Translations under genes and position numbers: made by a program
Shown here: one piece after another, positions 49,714-59,245 of the stretch
How positions within the stretch are numbered: the stretch's first letter is position 1
How the letters are laid out: every line of letters begins with the position of its first letter
The notes under the pieces: generated by a model
Database searches by the model: none
Told to the model about the DNA's origin: nothing
The model's input: only the letters and a program-made list of their open reading frames with translations
NCBI GenBank assembly: GCA_003116975.1
Contig: BGKB01000245.1
Coordinates: forward strand, 1 to 63,112
Length of the DNA: 63,112 nucleotides
Origin: Aurantiochytrium sp. KH105
Lineage: Eukaryota > Sar > Bigyra > Thraustochytrida > Thraustochytriidae
Reading direction: 5' to 3'

Positions 49714-51068
49714 TTACATGAAGCCGTTGTCGAGAAGGTTGCTGCGGAGCACAATATCCTTGGCAGACTCCATGACAACCCTGACCTGGTCGGTGTCAGT
49801 GGCGGCGGTGACCTTGACGTAGATCTCGCGGTTGCTCTTGGAGACGGTGGCCGTGCCGGCATGCTTGTAGAGGTCGGTAAGGTACTTGGTGGTGGCCATG
49901 TAGACCTGCTCGAACTCGGCCGTACCGTCGGTTGCCGAAGCAGTGCCCGGAACGTTTTCGGGGCCCTGATAGTCGACGTTGCGGGGGTTGGGCCCGTCGA
50001 CGACGCGGAAGGGCGAGTACTGCAGCTTTTCGCGGAAGAGATCGCGCTTGTTGAGGAAGAGAATCATGCTCTTGTCGCGGAACCACTTGGACTCGCACAT
50101 CTCCTTGAAGAGCGCGACAGACTCGTCCTGACGGTTCATGGACTGGTCCTCGTAGAGCACCTGATCGTACTCGGAAATGGCGGCGACAAAGATGACAGCG
50201 GTGACATTATCGAAGCAGTGGATCCACTTCTTCCTCTCGTTGCGCTGGCCACCGACGTCGAACATGGCAATGATGACGCCGCCAATGTTGTATTCGGCCT
50301 CGACGATACCCGAGGTGCGGACGCGCGAGCGGAGGAGATCCTGGTTGGACGGGAGGTAGTTGGACTCCGCGATGCGGTCGATGTTCTGCATGTAGTAGGC
50401 AAGAGCATCCTGAACCTGAAAGTTGGAGCGCTGGCGCCAGGTGTCCTGGACGCCGGCGTCTTCCCAGATGCTCTTGAGCTTCTCGGCGATCTCCTTGTCG
50501 ATGGTGATGCCGTCCTCGAGGCCCATGATCTCATCGGCGAGGTCAGTGTCTTCTGCGGGCGTGAGGCTCTCGCAGTTGGCCAGAAGCACCTTCATGTTGC
50601 TCATGATGTTGGCGTAGACGACCTTGACACCGGCCTGGAGCTCGGACTGGGTAAAGCCATGTTGTTCCGAGAAGAGAATCTTCATTTGCTTGAAGAGGGT
50701 GGACTTGCCGGACTCGCCGGCGCCCAGGAGGAGGAACTTGAGCTTGTTGGCCTCGGCTGCTTGCCTGTGCGTTCAATCGATTCGCGTCGCATCGCATCGT
50801 GGCGTGCAAGAGTGTCAGTCATTCCGTGTTCGAGGAGTACGTACGTCCAGGGAGAAAAAGAAAAGAAGAAAGAAAGAAGGGAGCCCGAAGGGCCATATCG
50901 TGCGCGCGTGTCCGCCATCGCGAAGGACGCGGACGCGGCCACATCCACTTCTTCTCCTGCTGCTGCTGCTCGTTCAACTTACTGCGCGCGGGCCTGGGCC
51001 TCGAGCTGCTTGTTGCGGTTGGCCTCCGCCTGCTCCTCCGCCGACATGCTGCTTCCGCAGGCGCCCAT
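49714..51068 (-). CDS. Heterotrimeric G-protein alpha subunit 2, two exons (join 50983-51068 and 49714-50764)
   Basis: Exon 1 (86 nt) starts at the ATG at 51068 and reads MGACGSSMSAEEQAEANRNK then QLEAQARA. It ends at GTAAGT. Exon 2 begins after GCACAG and continues in phase with QAAEANKLKFLLLGAGESGK. The product is 378 residues. The lipidation signal MGAC, G1 GAGESGKST, switch I RVRTSGI, G3 DVGGQRNER, G4 FLNKRDLF and G5 TAATD are all present, so it is predicted active. The C-terminus is short (LRSNLLDNGFM) and has no Cys at -4, so no pertussis-toxin-type site. It lies convergent to G-alpha 1 and divergent from G-alpha 3. Confidence 0.95.
50765..50982 (-). other. Spliceosomal intron of G-alpha 2 (218 nt)
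   Basis: On the minus strand it starts GTAAGTTGAA and ends ACGCACAG. It lies after two bases of codon 29. The position differs from that in G-alpha 1. Confidence 0.9.
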
Positions 51069-51095
51069 CTTGCTCGCTCACTCGCTCGGCCGACT

Positions 51096-51170
51096 CTGCT
51101 CCGCTCCGCTCCGCTCCGCTCCGCTCCGCTCCGCTCCGCTCTGCTCTGCTCTGCTCTGCTCTGCTCTGCT
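51096..51170. repeat. (CCGCT)n then (CTGCT)n pentanucleotide repeats
   Basis: Tandem pentamers begin about 28 bp upstream of the G-alpha 2 ATG, so they lie in its promoter or 5' UTR. Confidence 0.9.
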
Positions 51171-51300
51171 GCGCTGCTCCGCGCTCTCCCGCTCCGACGC
51201 TTCGCTGCGCTGCGCGGGACCGGGGTTTGCTCTCTCGCTCGCTCGGCTCTGCTCGGCCGGCTGGCTGTCTGGCTCTGGCTGGCGCACGCGCGGCACCGAG

Positions 51301-51326
51301 ATGGATGGATGGATGGATGGATGGAT
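51301..51326. repeat. (ATGG)n tetranucleotide repeat
   Basis: There are six tandem ATGG copies. Confidence 0.9.
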
Positions 51327-51507
51327 GCAGGAGAAGCGATGTGTATGGATGACTTCCCGGAAGACGGGTCGAGCGAGCTCGCCGCCTCTCCGCTCCGCCG
51401 GCAGGGCCTGCGCCGCGCGAGAGCGTGCGTGCGTGCGGGCGAGGGCGGGAAGGCGCGGGCGAGGAGCGGCGGGAGCGGGCGAGGGCGAACGAGGGTCCGG
51501 TCGATTG

Positions 51508-51543
51508 TTTTGTTTTGTTTTGTTTTGTTTGTTTTGTTTGTTT
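51508..51543. repeat. (TTTTG)n repeat
   Basis: Tandem TTTTG and TTTG units are seen directly. Confidence 0.85.
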
Positions 51544-51736
51544 TCCTCTGCACTCACTCACCCACTCTCCCACTCCCTGAGTGCCGCGCGCGCGCTCGGT
51601 GCTTCTTTCTTTCAAGTTTCTTTCGAATTTCTTTTTCTTTTACAAAAAATAGTTACTTTCAAACTTTCTTTCCTCCCTGCTGTCTCCCTCTTCCGTGCTG
51701 CTGCTACCTTTTCTTTTCTTTCGCCTGCTTTACTAT

Positions 51737-51737
51737 T

Positions 51738-51813
<76 letters not shown>
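51737..51813. repeat. (CTTT)n tetranucleotide repeat, about 19 copies
   Basis: This is a nearly perfect CTTT run, likely highly length-variable. Confidence 0.95.
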
Positions 51814-51815
<2 letters not shown>

Positions 51816-53227
51816 CTCTCCTGCTTTACGACCGCCCTTCCTTCCTTCCTTGCCTGCCTGCCTCCATGCCTCCTGCCCTCCCCTTCGTCGCGGCTCGCAC
51901 AGGCCGTCGGCGGCGGCCGGTCTGCCTGCTGTAAAGGCGGCGCCGAAACCGAGTACGCTGGCACCATAGACGTCCCGAGGAGGTCGCAGCCGCCGGCGAA
52001 GCAACAGCGGCCGAGGCTGCGGCTGCTGCTGCTGCTGCTGCTGCGGCTGCTGCTGCGACAGTGCTCGGGCTGCGAGTTTTTCTTCGAGTTCTCAGGCGGC
52101 TTGGCGGCAGCGGCGGGTCGCGGCGGCGTCCCGCGAGGACGGGCCGGCGGGGCTGGAAACTCCACTTGTAGGCGGTTTCCTTCCCCTTGCGGGCGGCTTT
52201 TGTTCACTTCCGCCTAGTACGCGTGACATTGGTCGGTGCAGCAGAACCATGGAGGTGATTCACGGCCGAAGCCGACCAAGCTTGCATATGAAGGCAATCC
52301 GTCGCATCGCTGGCGAATGAACAAATGAAGCCTTGCTGCTGCGTGCGAGGAATGGGTTGGTTTCGAGCTGTATCGCTGCTTTTGCCGCAGCCGCGGCTTG
52401 GTTTGTTGGTTGCTTGGTTGGTTGCCGGCATGCTTGATGCTTGGTATAATAATAATAAAAAGAAATAAAAGCCGAATGGTGGCGACTGAAAGTGGCAGAC
52501 AGACAGCTCGGGGTCTCCGTCGGTTTCGAAAGTCGGCTGTGGGAGGACCTTGGCGAGAGCCGACGACTTGCGTCACTGGGTTTTACGAGCACCGCGCGTC
52601 CCTCCCCCTCTGTTACCACTGCCCCGCATCGGTGCCGTCTGTGGACAGTGTGGCATGTGGGATACACCTCACGCGTTCCTCGCGCGATGGCCCGCAGTGG
52701 AGCGCGTCTCTTCCGTATATCACTGCCTCTGCAGCCGGCCAGAGGTACCGCCTCTCGAACTCCGGGACGTTTCTCCAAAAGAGGCAGCGCGCGCGAAGCG
52801 GTGCTGGTGTGTGTGCGCGCGTGTGTGCACGCAGCTGCAGGTGTGCGCAAGGTGTGCGTGTGCGCCGAGGCTATCGTGGACAGGCGGAGGTACAGCGCCG
52901 CCTCGCTGCACTGGTCTGCTCTGGTCTGCTTTGGTCTGCTCTGGTCTGCTGCCACTGCCACTGGCCCAGCTTGCCTCGGCTGTGCGACCACGTAGCCAGC
53001 GACATGCCGCGCGCCGAAGCCGATCGGGGCTCAGCGCGGCTCAGCTCAGCTCAGCCAGCTTGGCGTCAGGAGTTGGGAGTCAGGACTCGGTCGGCGGTGC
53101 ATCTTGGGGCGCGGCTTTGTCGCGGAATCTGCAGCAAATGGGCGTGAGAGTTCGCGCGCGTGTGTGCGAGTGTGCGAGCGTGCACACTCCGCGACTGCGC
53201 TTGGTGTTGATTGTGAGGAAGTAAATT

Positions 53228-53345
53228 AGAGAGAAAAGGGAAAAAGAAAAGGGAAAAAGAAAAGGGAAAAAGAAAAGGGAAAAGGAGAAAAAGAAGAAGA
53301 AAAAGAAAAAGGAAAAGGAAAAGAAAGGAGAAAGAAAGGAAAGGA
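53228..53345. repeat. Purine-rich tandem repeat (AAAGGGAAAAAGA-type, degrading)
   Basis: The first three units of about 14 bp (GAAAAGGGAAAAAG) are nearly perfect. The array then decays into general A/G-only sequence over about 120 bp. Confidence 0.85.
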
Positions 53346-54732
53346 ATGGGGGGGAAAAGCAAAAGCGCCTATACTGGATTGATGCAGTGATGCTGAGCAT
53401 GTGCATCTTCTTTCTTTTGCTTTCTTTCCTTCTTTCTTTCTTTCTTTCTTTCAAGTTCTTTCTTGCGCATGCACTCCGAGTTGGACTTGGACTCCGTCGC
53501 GTCGCCCGTCCATTGCAGTGGCATCACTCATGGATGCCCGCCCACCTTTTCACCTTTTCACGGCATGGCGGGCTTGAGAAGGCAGATGTCGCCAATCGTG
53601 GCAAGGCGAGGCGAGGGAGCGGACGCGGAGCGACCAGCAGCAGCCAGCAGCAGGCAGGCAGCGGGCCGCGACCGGGTCGTGGGGTTTTTCTTGATCAAAA
53701 CAACGGGGAGGCCTCGGTCTGTTTTCAATGATAGACGACACGAGATGGTGATACCACAATCGGCCGGCAGGAGAACGCAAGAAAACCGGCCAGGAGTCGC
53801 CGTCCCGTCCCCACGAACGAACGACTGCGAGCGACTGCGACACGAGGGTCAGGACGTGCTATTGCCATGGTTCCTTGCTACGGTGCCATGTTTGGGATAG
53901 TAAAGAAGGCCTTGGGCTGCAGCAGCAGCAGCGTACACACAAGATGTGCATCCTTGTGGTCTCCTGTGATCTGTTGTTGTCACCAGTGCAGCTAATAAGA
54001 CAGGGCAAGCGACGCTGAGCGCGTCGTTGCCACTGGTGCTCCAACCTCCTCGCCAGCGACTGCAGCAGCAGCGCCTGTAGCAGCAGCGACATCAGCAAGA
54101 CCAAATGGATAGAAAGCTTCGATAAGTTAAAGCCATGGACGTCCGAGGCCCAAGAGGTTGGGCTATCAGTGATGACCTCGACCCCAAACGCGCTCGTGTC
54201 GCAGTCGTCAGCAGCTGCAGCCAGCAAGGTTGCAGGGCGTCGCATCGTATAATGAATGGGATCGCAGAACAACGCACGCAGCAGCAGAGAGTGCATCAGC
54301 GCCCGCGCCAAGAGGACTCTCTACAAATCAATGAGAAATAAGCCACCAGCAGCAGCAGCTGCAGCAGCAAGCAGCAAGCAGCAAGCAGTGCTGGGCGAGC
54401 GAGCGTGCGAAATAGAAAGGACAGCCAGGAGGAAAAGGAAGTGTTGTCTCCATTTTTGCACGCGCGTGCACACCCACCACCACATCATGCCCGAATAGAA
54501 CGGGCCGCCTCCGACATAAAATGCCGCGTGTGCGCATACCGGACACAGGAACATCGCGGTGATTTACGTTCAAATTTGAAAATGGGGTGTTTACAGCATC
54601 TATAGACGGATCTCGTGTGGATTATGGGTAAATTGAGCTTGTATTTTATAGGGTCACTGGTGCTGCATGGATCATCTTTAATGACCATGGCGGAAGTTTC
54701 TGTGGTGCCAAACATTGATTTATAATTCAACT

Positions 54733-55417
54733 TTAGTTGCGTTTCCAGTAATTCAAGAAGCCATTTGCCCCAATTACTTCCCCAAGCGAGGCAACGAGTT
54801 TGTATGCCTCGCCGTGCAGGGGCTTGTGATTGTACAGTCTTCCCATGCTCTGTTCGATGATAACTTCTAAGGCGCTGAGTCTTCTGATGGTTTTTTGACC
54901 ATGAGGGGCGTCTTCAGCGAGTAGCAAACTNGTTGTTCTCAAACGTCGAAAAAGTGGCCATGGTGGGCGCCCTACCACCTTGGCCATTGCCGCCTGAAGT
55001 GCCATCCTTCATGGCGGCAGGCGGCCCTGGCGCCTTTTCAGCCGAGTCGCGGCTCGGCTCGTCCATGGCGAAGCTACAGAGGAGAGGACGAACGTGAGAT
55101 CAAGCTGCCTCGTGCGCGACCGCCCTGCTGACCAGCGTTCGCGAGCCCCTTGGCTGCCCAAGCGTCCCCTCGACGATTGTTCGCTTTTTCCCCTTCGCTC
55201 AAATTGGCTCCCATCGCCTGAGTGAATTTTTCCAGCTCGGGGACGCCGGCGAAACCCTCCAAAATCTAATTTTCCGAGGTCGAGGATCGTCCTCGAAATT
55301 CGAGGATCCCTCGGAGTCTGTTAATTCTTCCACCATTTCGTCTTTTCTCGTGGCAAGCGGTGGCCAGTGGCGCAGAGGAGCGCTGCGGGAGTCTTGTCCC
55401 GACGGAGCGCACACCAT
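54733..55417 (-). pseudogene. Broken or frameshifted ORF of unknown origin, spanning an ambiguous base
   Basis: On the minus strand three protein-like pieces follow each other in different frames. The first is at 55417-55260 (MVEELTDSEGSSNFEDDPRP), the second at about 55260-55074 (LEGFAGVPELEKFTQAMGAN) and the third at about 54930-54733 (ALEVIIEQSMGRLYNHKPLH, ending GFLNYWKRN). The first two need a single-base shift near 55260; the last two need one near the undetermined base at 54931. It could be a decayed gene or transposon relic, or an intact gene with assembly errors. No family is recognised. I describe the pieces only. Confidence 0.4.
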
Positions 55418-55684
55418 TTCCTATTTCGTAACGAGAGGGATGCTCGCGTGACTCCTAGTGGTGGATCCGAAGGTATTGCCACTAGAAAAAGTAATGCTAG
55501 TGAACATAGAGGGGACGGGAAACAAGCGTAGGTGGGCCCATATGGTGTGCTATTCTAGAGGATAAGAGGCATTTTCAGGTACGCGTGCGGGGCAGCATGT
55601 GAGGACGCTGGCTCAGAGGAAGGGCGTCGCTCCGGCGCGTGCTCCAGAAGTGGACTCCCGACGAGGTGCAAGTGGAGAATGCGA

Positions 55685-55699
55685 CGATAGCCTACTTGC
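55685..55699 (-). promoter_or_regulatory. Candidate promoter element GCAAGTnnnSTAT, copy 5 (G-alpha 3 upstream)
   Basis: Read on the minus strand this is GCAAGTAGGCTATCG. A plus-strand relative, GCAAGTGGAGAATG, lies a few bases away at about 55669-55682, and GCAAGTGGG follows at 55712. Confidence 0.4.
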
Positions 55700-56033
55700 C
55701 GCGGCGTCCGCGCAAGTGGGCGCGGCGGTGGCGAAAGGGGAAAAAGGAAAGAGCGCAAACGCAGGGGCGAAAGGAGACGGCGCGCGCAAGGCGGAGAAGG
55801 CGCGAGCAAGGCGAGCAAGCAGAAAGCAAGCGAGCAAGCACCGATTGACGAAGGCCGGCCGTACTCCCGCCCGCCCGCCCGACCGATCGCCCGCACGCCT
55901 GCACGCCCGCACGCACGCTCGCACGCGCGCACGCACGCACGCCGCGCGGAAGGCACGGTTCAGGGCGTCCCGCGCAAGCTGGCTAGTGCGAGCCCGCGGC
56001 ATTCCGAGGTACTCGCTCATCCAGCTTCGCACG

Positions 56034-56078
56034 CTCGCTCGCTCGCTCGCTCGCTTGCTTGCTTGCTTGCTTGCTTGC
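56034..56078. repeat. (CTCG)n(CTTG)n tetranucleotide repeat
   Basis: This is a composite tandem repeat about 110 bp upstream of the G-alpha 3 ATG. Confidence 0.85.
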
Positions 56079-56190
56079 GCGAGCGTGAACGGCGACCGCC
56101 GACGGCGGAGCGCGGAGAAACAAGAGACGAGAGCTTGCAAAGAAGGCTCATCCTCCCTCCCCCCCCCCACCCCCTTGTTAGCGCAGCAAG

Positions 56191-57327
56191 ATGGGAGCGT
56201 GCGGGTCCTCGTTGAGCGCCGAGGAGCAGCAGGCCCTCGCCGCGAACCGCGCCATCGAGAAGCGGAACCGCGATGATTTCCAAGCGGAGCAAGGCAAGAT
56301 CAAGCTGCTCCTGCTTGGCGCCGGTGAGTCGGGCAAGTCGACCATCTTCAAGCAAATGAAGATTCTCTACGGTACCGGCTTTGGCCACCAGACACCCGAC
56401 GAGCTCTCTCGATGGGAGACCACCGTGTACAACAACATCCTGGCCAACTTTAAGGTGCTTCTCGAAAACGTCGAGGAGTTCTCGGACGAGAGCCTCGAGG
56501 GCCGCGTCGAGGAGATCAAGACCCTCTCCATTGGCTCCAGCTCTGTCATCGATGCGCCAGTTGGCGAGCTCCTCGTCGCCTTCTGGGAGGACGATGGCGT
56601 CCAGGCCGCCTGGCACCGCCGTGCTGAGTTCCAGATCCAGGACTCGCTCAAGTACTACATGGACGAGATGCCCCGCATCCAGGCCAGCGACTACGTCCCC
56701 ACCGAGCAGGACATTCTGCGCACGCGCGTGCGTACCTCTGGTATCGTCGAGGAGTCCTTCAAGATCGATAACGTCCTCTTTGAGTTCTTTGACGTCGGTG
56801 GCCAGCGTAACGAGCGCAAAAAGTGGATCCATGCCTTTGATAACGTCACTGCCGTCATCTTTGTCGCCGCCATCAACGAGTATGACCAGCATCTCTTTGA
56901 GGACAACACCATGAACCGCATCGACGAGGCCGTCATTCTCTTTGACGAAATCTGCAACAGCCCCTTCTTCCGCCAGACCTCCATGATCCTCTTCCTCAAC
57001 AAGGATGATCTCTTTCGCGAGAAGCTCGCCGAGGTACCCTTTCGCGTTGATGACGGGCCCGAGCCCCGCTTTACCGACTACATGGGCCCGGAGGTCGACT
57101 TTGACGGCCCGAGCTCCGAGATCGGTTCCCCTGCGTACGAAGAGGTCTACCGGGCCAGCAGCCGCTACCTGCTGCAGCTCTTTCTCAACCGCAACCGTGA
57201 CAACAACCGCGAGATTTACCACCACGTCACCTGCGCCACCGACACCTCCAACATTTCTGTCGTCTTTAAAGCCTCCAAGGACATCATCCTTCAGCGGAAC
57301 CTCAAGGGCTCTGGCTTTGCTGTGTAA
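56191..57327 (+). CDS. Heterotrimeric G-protein alpha subunit 3, intronless
   Basis: This encodes 378 residues in one exon. It starts MGACGSSLSAEEQQALAANR with the same lipidation signal as copies 1 and 2, and closest to copy 2 (MGACGSSMSAEEQ). G1 is GAGESGKST, switch I RTRVRTSGI, G3 DVGGQRNER, G4 FLNKDDLF and G5 TCATD, so it is the copy with the canonical TCAT box. The C-terminus is DIILQRNLKGSGFAV. All catalytic residues are intact. Codon use is strongly C-ending compared with copy 1. That suggests high expression, or a different history such as retroposition followed by adaptation. Confidence 0.96.
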   Translation: MGACGSSLSAEEQQALAANRAIEKRNRDDFQAEQGKIKLLLLGAGESGKSTIFKQMKILYGTGFGHQTPDELSRWETTVYNNILANFKVLLENVEEFSDESLEGRVEEIKTLSIGSSSVIDAPVGELLVAFWEDDGVQAAWHRRAEFQIQDSLKYYMDEMPRIQASDYVPTEQDILRTRVRTSGIVEESFKIDNVLFEFFDVGGQRNERKKWIHAFDNVTAVIFVAAINEYDQHLFEDNTMNRIDEAVILFDEICNSPFFRQTSMILFLNKDDLFREKLAEVPFRVDDGPEPRFTDYMGPEVDFDGPSSEIGSPAYEEVYRASSRYLLQLFLNRNRDNNREIYHHVTCATDTSNISVVFKASKDIILQRNLKGSGFAV

Positions 57328-57848
57328 AGACGAGCCTCCGTCTGCTTCTTTTTTTCTCCTACTTGCCAATGTGCCTGCGCTCCTACGTGCGCTCCCACAT
57401 TACTTTCTTCCTTCCCCTACCAATCCCCCTTTCCGTTTTCTCGTCACTCTTTTCTCAACCCGTATACCCACCCGCTGCCCCCCGAAGATAACTGCGCGTC
57501 TAAGAATGAGGTTTGTTTCTGTGTCTACCTACCTATCCATGATACCGTTCTTGCCGTTCCCCGCTGCTGCAAAGCCAGCAAGCAAAATGAACTCTTCTTA
57601 TCTGTTATCCTCTGCGCAACATGCGTCGGACGCTGTCGTAGCGAGAGCCGTCGCGGCGTACCACTGCAAAGCAAGACAAACTTTTGTTTACCATGCCTTC
57701 ACTTTTTTCTCTTGTCAGACAATCATTGAATAGAATGAGGTTGCAGATCATTTGATTGATGTGTGAAACTACAACGCCCCCCCTCCCCCCAAAAAAGAGA
57801 GTAAATCGGTCATGTCGGACGATCGATCTCCTGCTGCTAATAGTATTG
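57328..57848. other. Convergent 3' spacer
   Basis: This is the pyrimidine-rich 3' flank of G-alpha 3 followed by the 3' flank of the gene on the other strand. No ORF is present. Confidence 0.5.
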
Positions 57849-58661
57849 CTAGTTGCTCTCGCAAAGCAAGAGGGCGAAAACCTCTTGCGCGAATTCATCC
57901 TTGAATTCGTCATTTACAGGACATTCGGTGGGGTCGATCGGATCGAGGGGCAGTTTCGGAGATCCCATGTACAGATCACAGTCAAGACGCGTCGCAGCTG
58001 GATCCGTTGAAAAGTCTGCGCTTGCTCGTGCCTTTTCTTGATTTAACGCGTTCACGGACGGTGATGCCGTCGAGGACTTGGCGCTTGCATCGCGCCGCGC
58101 GGCGGCCAATTGAACCACCATTTGTCCATAGCGTTGGCTCGTGGGCGACGCTGGCTCAGCCAAGAGGTTCTTGATCTTGTTTCGTATCGCTACGACGCCG
58201 CGGCGCCGCTGTGGGAATTCCACGTTGAAGCGAAAGGCAATGTCTGCCCAAAAGGTGCGGTTCGCAAACGGGCCGTATGCCTTTGTCTTGTCTCCCGCTT
58301 GAAAGGCATGTCGATAGTCTTGCAGAATACAACGCAAGAGGAAGCCTACTTCTCTTTCTTCGAATTTTTGATCGCTTGTCACGAGGTGCGTCTGAAGCCT
58401 CTTGATGATCGTGGGCCAAGACCTCGCAAGCTCGTGCGGATCAGCAAGCATGCCAAGATACTGCGTTACGGCCTGTAGTCTGCACTCTTTGACATTGAGA
58501 ACTTGCAATGTCTCGAGAATGAGAACGACCAGCGCGAGCTCACGCGCGGAGCTCGCTCCCTGCAGAAATCGGGAAAGAATCTGAACCTCCTCGGGGTGGA
58601 CGACTCGCGAATTGCAGGTTTCCAAGTACATGAGCATCCACTTGAGATCAAGACTGGTCAT
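57849..58661 (-). CDS. Unrecognised protein, possible chromatin-type helical domains; 5' end uncertain
   Basis: This encodes 270 residues from the ATG at 58661. The first ~110 residues are helical and Leu-rich (LALVVLILETLQVLNVKECR, then DPHELARSWPTIIKRLQTHL), loosely like TFIIS N-terminal/LW-type bundles. Residues ~135-170 (FWADIAFRFNVEFPQRRRGV, then AIRNKIKNLL) look like a SANT/Myb-type segment. Both are impressions, not assignments. The rest is Ala/Ser and acidic. Another protein-like frame (58648 to about 58960, minus) ends just over this ATG in a different frame (VEFEPRISKPRLRSNQQSQA), so this may be the second exon of a longer gene or a frame disrupted by a sequencing error. Confidence 0.6.
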   Translation of the reverse strand: MTSLDLKWMLMYLETCNSRVVHPEEVQILSRFLQGASSARELALVVLILETLQVLNVKECRLQAVTQYLGMLADPHELARSWPTIIKRLQTHLVTSDQKFEEREVGFLLRCILQDYRHAFQAGDKTKAYGPFANRTFWADIAFRFNVEFPQRRRGVVAIRNKIKNLLAEPASPTSQRYGQMVVQLAAARRDASAKSSTASPSVNALNQEKARASADFSTDPAATRLDCDLYMGSPKLPLDPIDPTECPVNDEFKDEFAQEVFALLLCESN

Positions 58662-59245
58662 GATTATATTTGCGCTGCAATCGTAGCAATGCCTGGGATT
58701 GCTGGTTTGATCTCAAACGAGGCTTGGAAATCCTGGGCTCAAATTCCACATCAGACGTCAAGGCTTCGCGCCCTTGCGCGCGCGCCATCGCGTACAACCA
58801 GAGACCAACCATATCCCTGCGATCTTTGAGGCCAAGCTTGCGCGGCCATGACGCTTGAGGGATAGCTGGGACCGGCGCCAAGTCCCCGGCACGTGTCTCT
58901 GACTGTACAGCGCTTGTTCGGCTTGTAAAGAAGGCGTCAATGATTGACGCCACCAGGGGGAACAAGGGGAACTGGTTGAATGATAATTTTTTTTCCAATC
59001 GGAAACGGAGCAAACAAAGACAAAGCAATGCAAGCAACCAATGCAAGCAACCAATGCAAGTCACCAATGCAAGCAACCAATGCAAGCAACTAAAGCGAGT
59101 GACCAATGCAAGCAACCTAAGCAAGCCACCAAAGCAAGCAACAAGTACAAGCAACCAGAGCAAAGCTGACGTGCAGAGCCCAAGGAAAACAAAGACAAAG
59201 AATTATCAGTTTCATAGCATGAATGGAATCGACAGCGTCTTACAC
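58662..59245. other. Region with possible upstream exon and a 13-bp repeat
   Basis: A minus-strand frame from about 58960 to 58648 reads plausible protein (LGLKDRRDMVGLWLYAMARA) and may be a 5' exon of the gene at 57849-58661. Upstream of it lies the 13-bp minisatellite at 59026-59165. Beyond that no gene is seen. Confidence 0.4.
59026..59165. repeat. 13-bp minisatellite, about 10 copies
   Basis: The unit is CAATGCAAGCAAC. The first five copies are nearly perfect, and later ones diverge (CTAAGCAAGCCAC, CAAAGCAAGCAAC). Confidence 0.9.

Larger units (their letters stand above)
51069..54732. other. Simple-repeat-rich intergenic region between G-alpha 2 and a broken ORF
   Basis: This has no supported gene. 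It is a patchwork of microsatellites (listed separately), GC-rich DNA to about 52200, then mixed DNA with CTGCTCTGGT repeats (52911-52950) and purine-rich repeats (53228-53345). Frames are repeat translations (poly-Phe/Leu/Ser or Lys/Glu/Arg). Confidence 0.55.
55418..56190. other. Promoter region of G-alpha 3
   Basis: This GC-rich DNA has CGCA/CCCG runs (55860-55940), CTCG/CTTG tetranucleotide runs (56034-56078), a C-run just before the ATG, and copies of the GCAAGT motif. No ORF is supported. Confidence 0.5.

Noticed and set aside
49714..50685. G-alpha 2 starting at an internal Met (MKILF)
   Set aside because: That start would drop the P-loop. A clean upstream exon with MGAC and GTAAGT/ACAG sites restores the full protein.
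49618..51969. 783-codon plus-strand frame
   Set aside because: It is antisense to the well-supported G-alpha 2 gene and continues into microsatellite DNA (poly-Phe/Leu/Ser).
50799..52217. 472-codon plus-strand frame
   Set aside because: It is built from CCGCT, CTTT and CTG repeats, with no protein-like segment.
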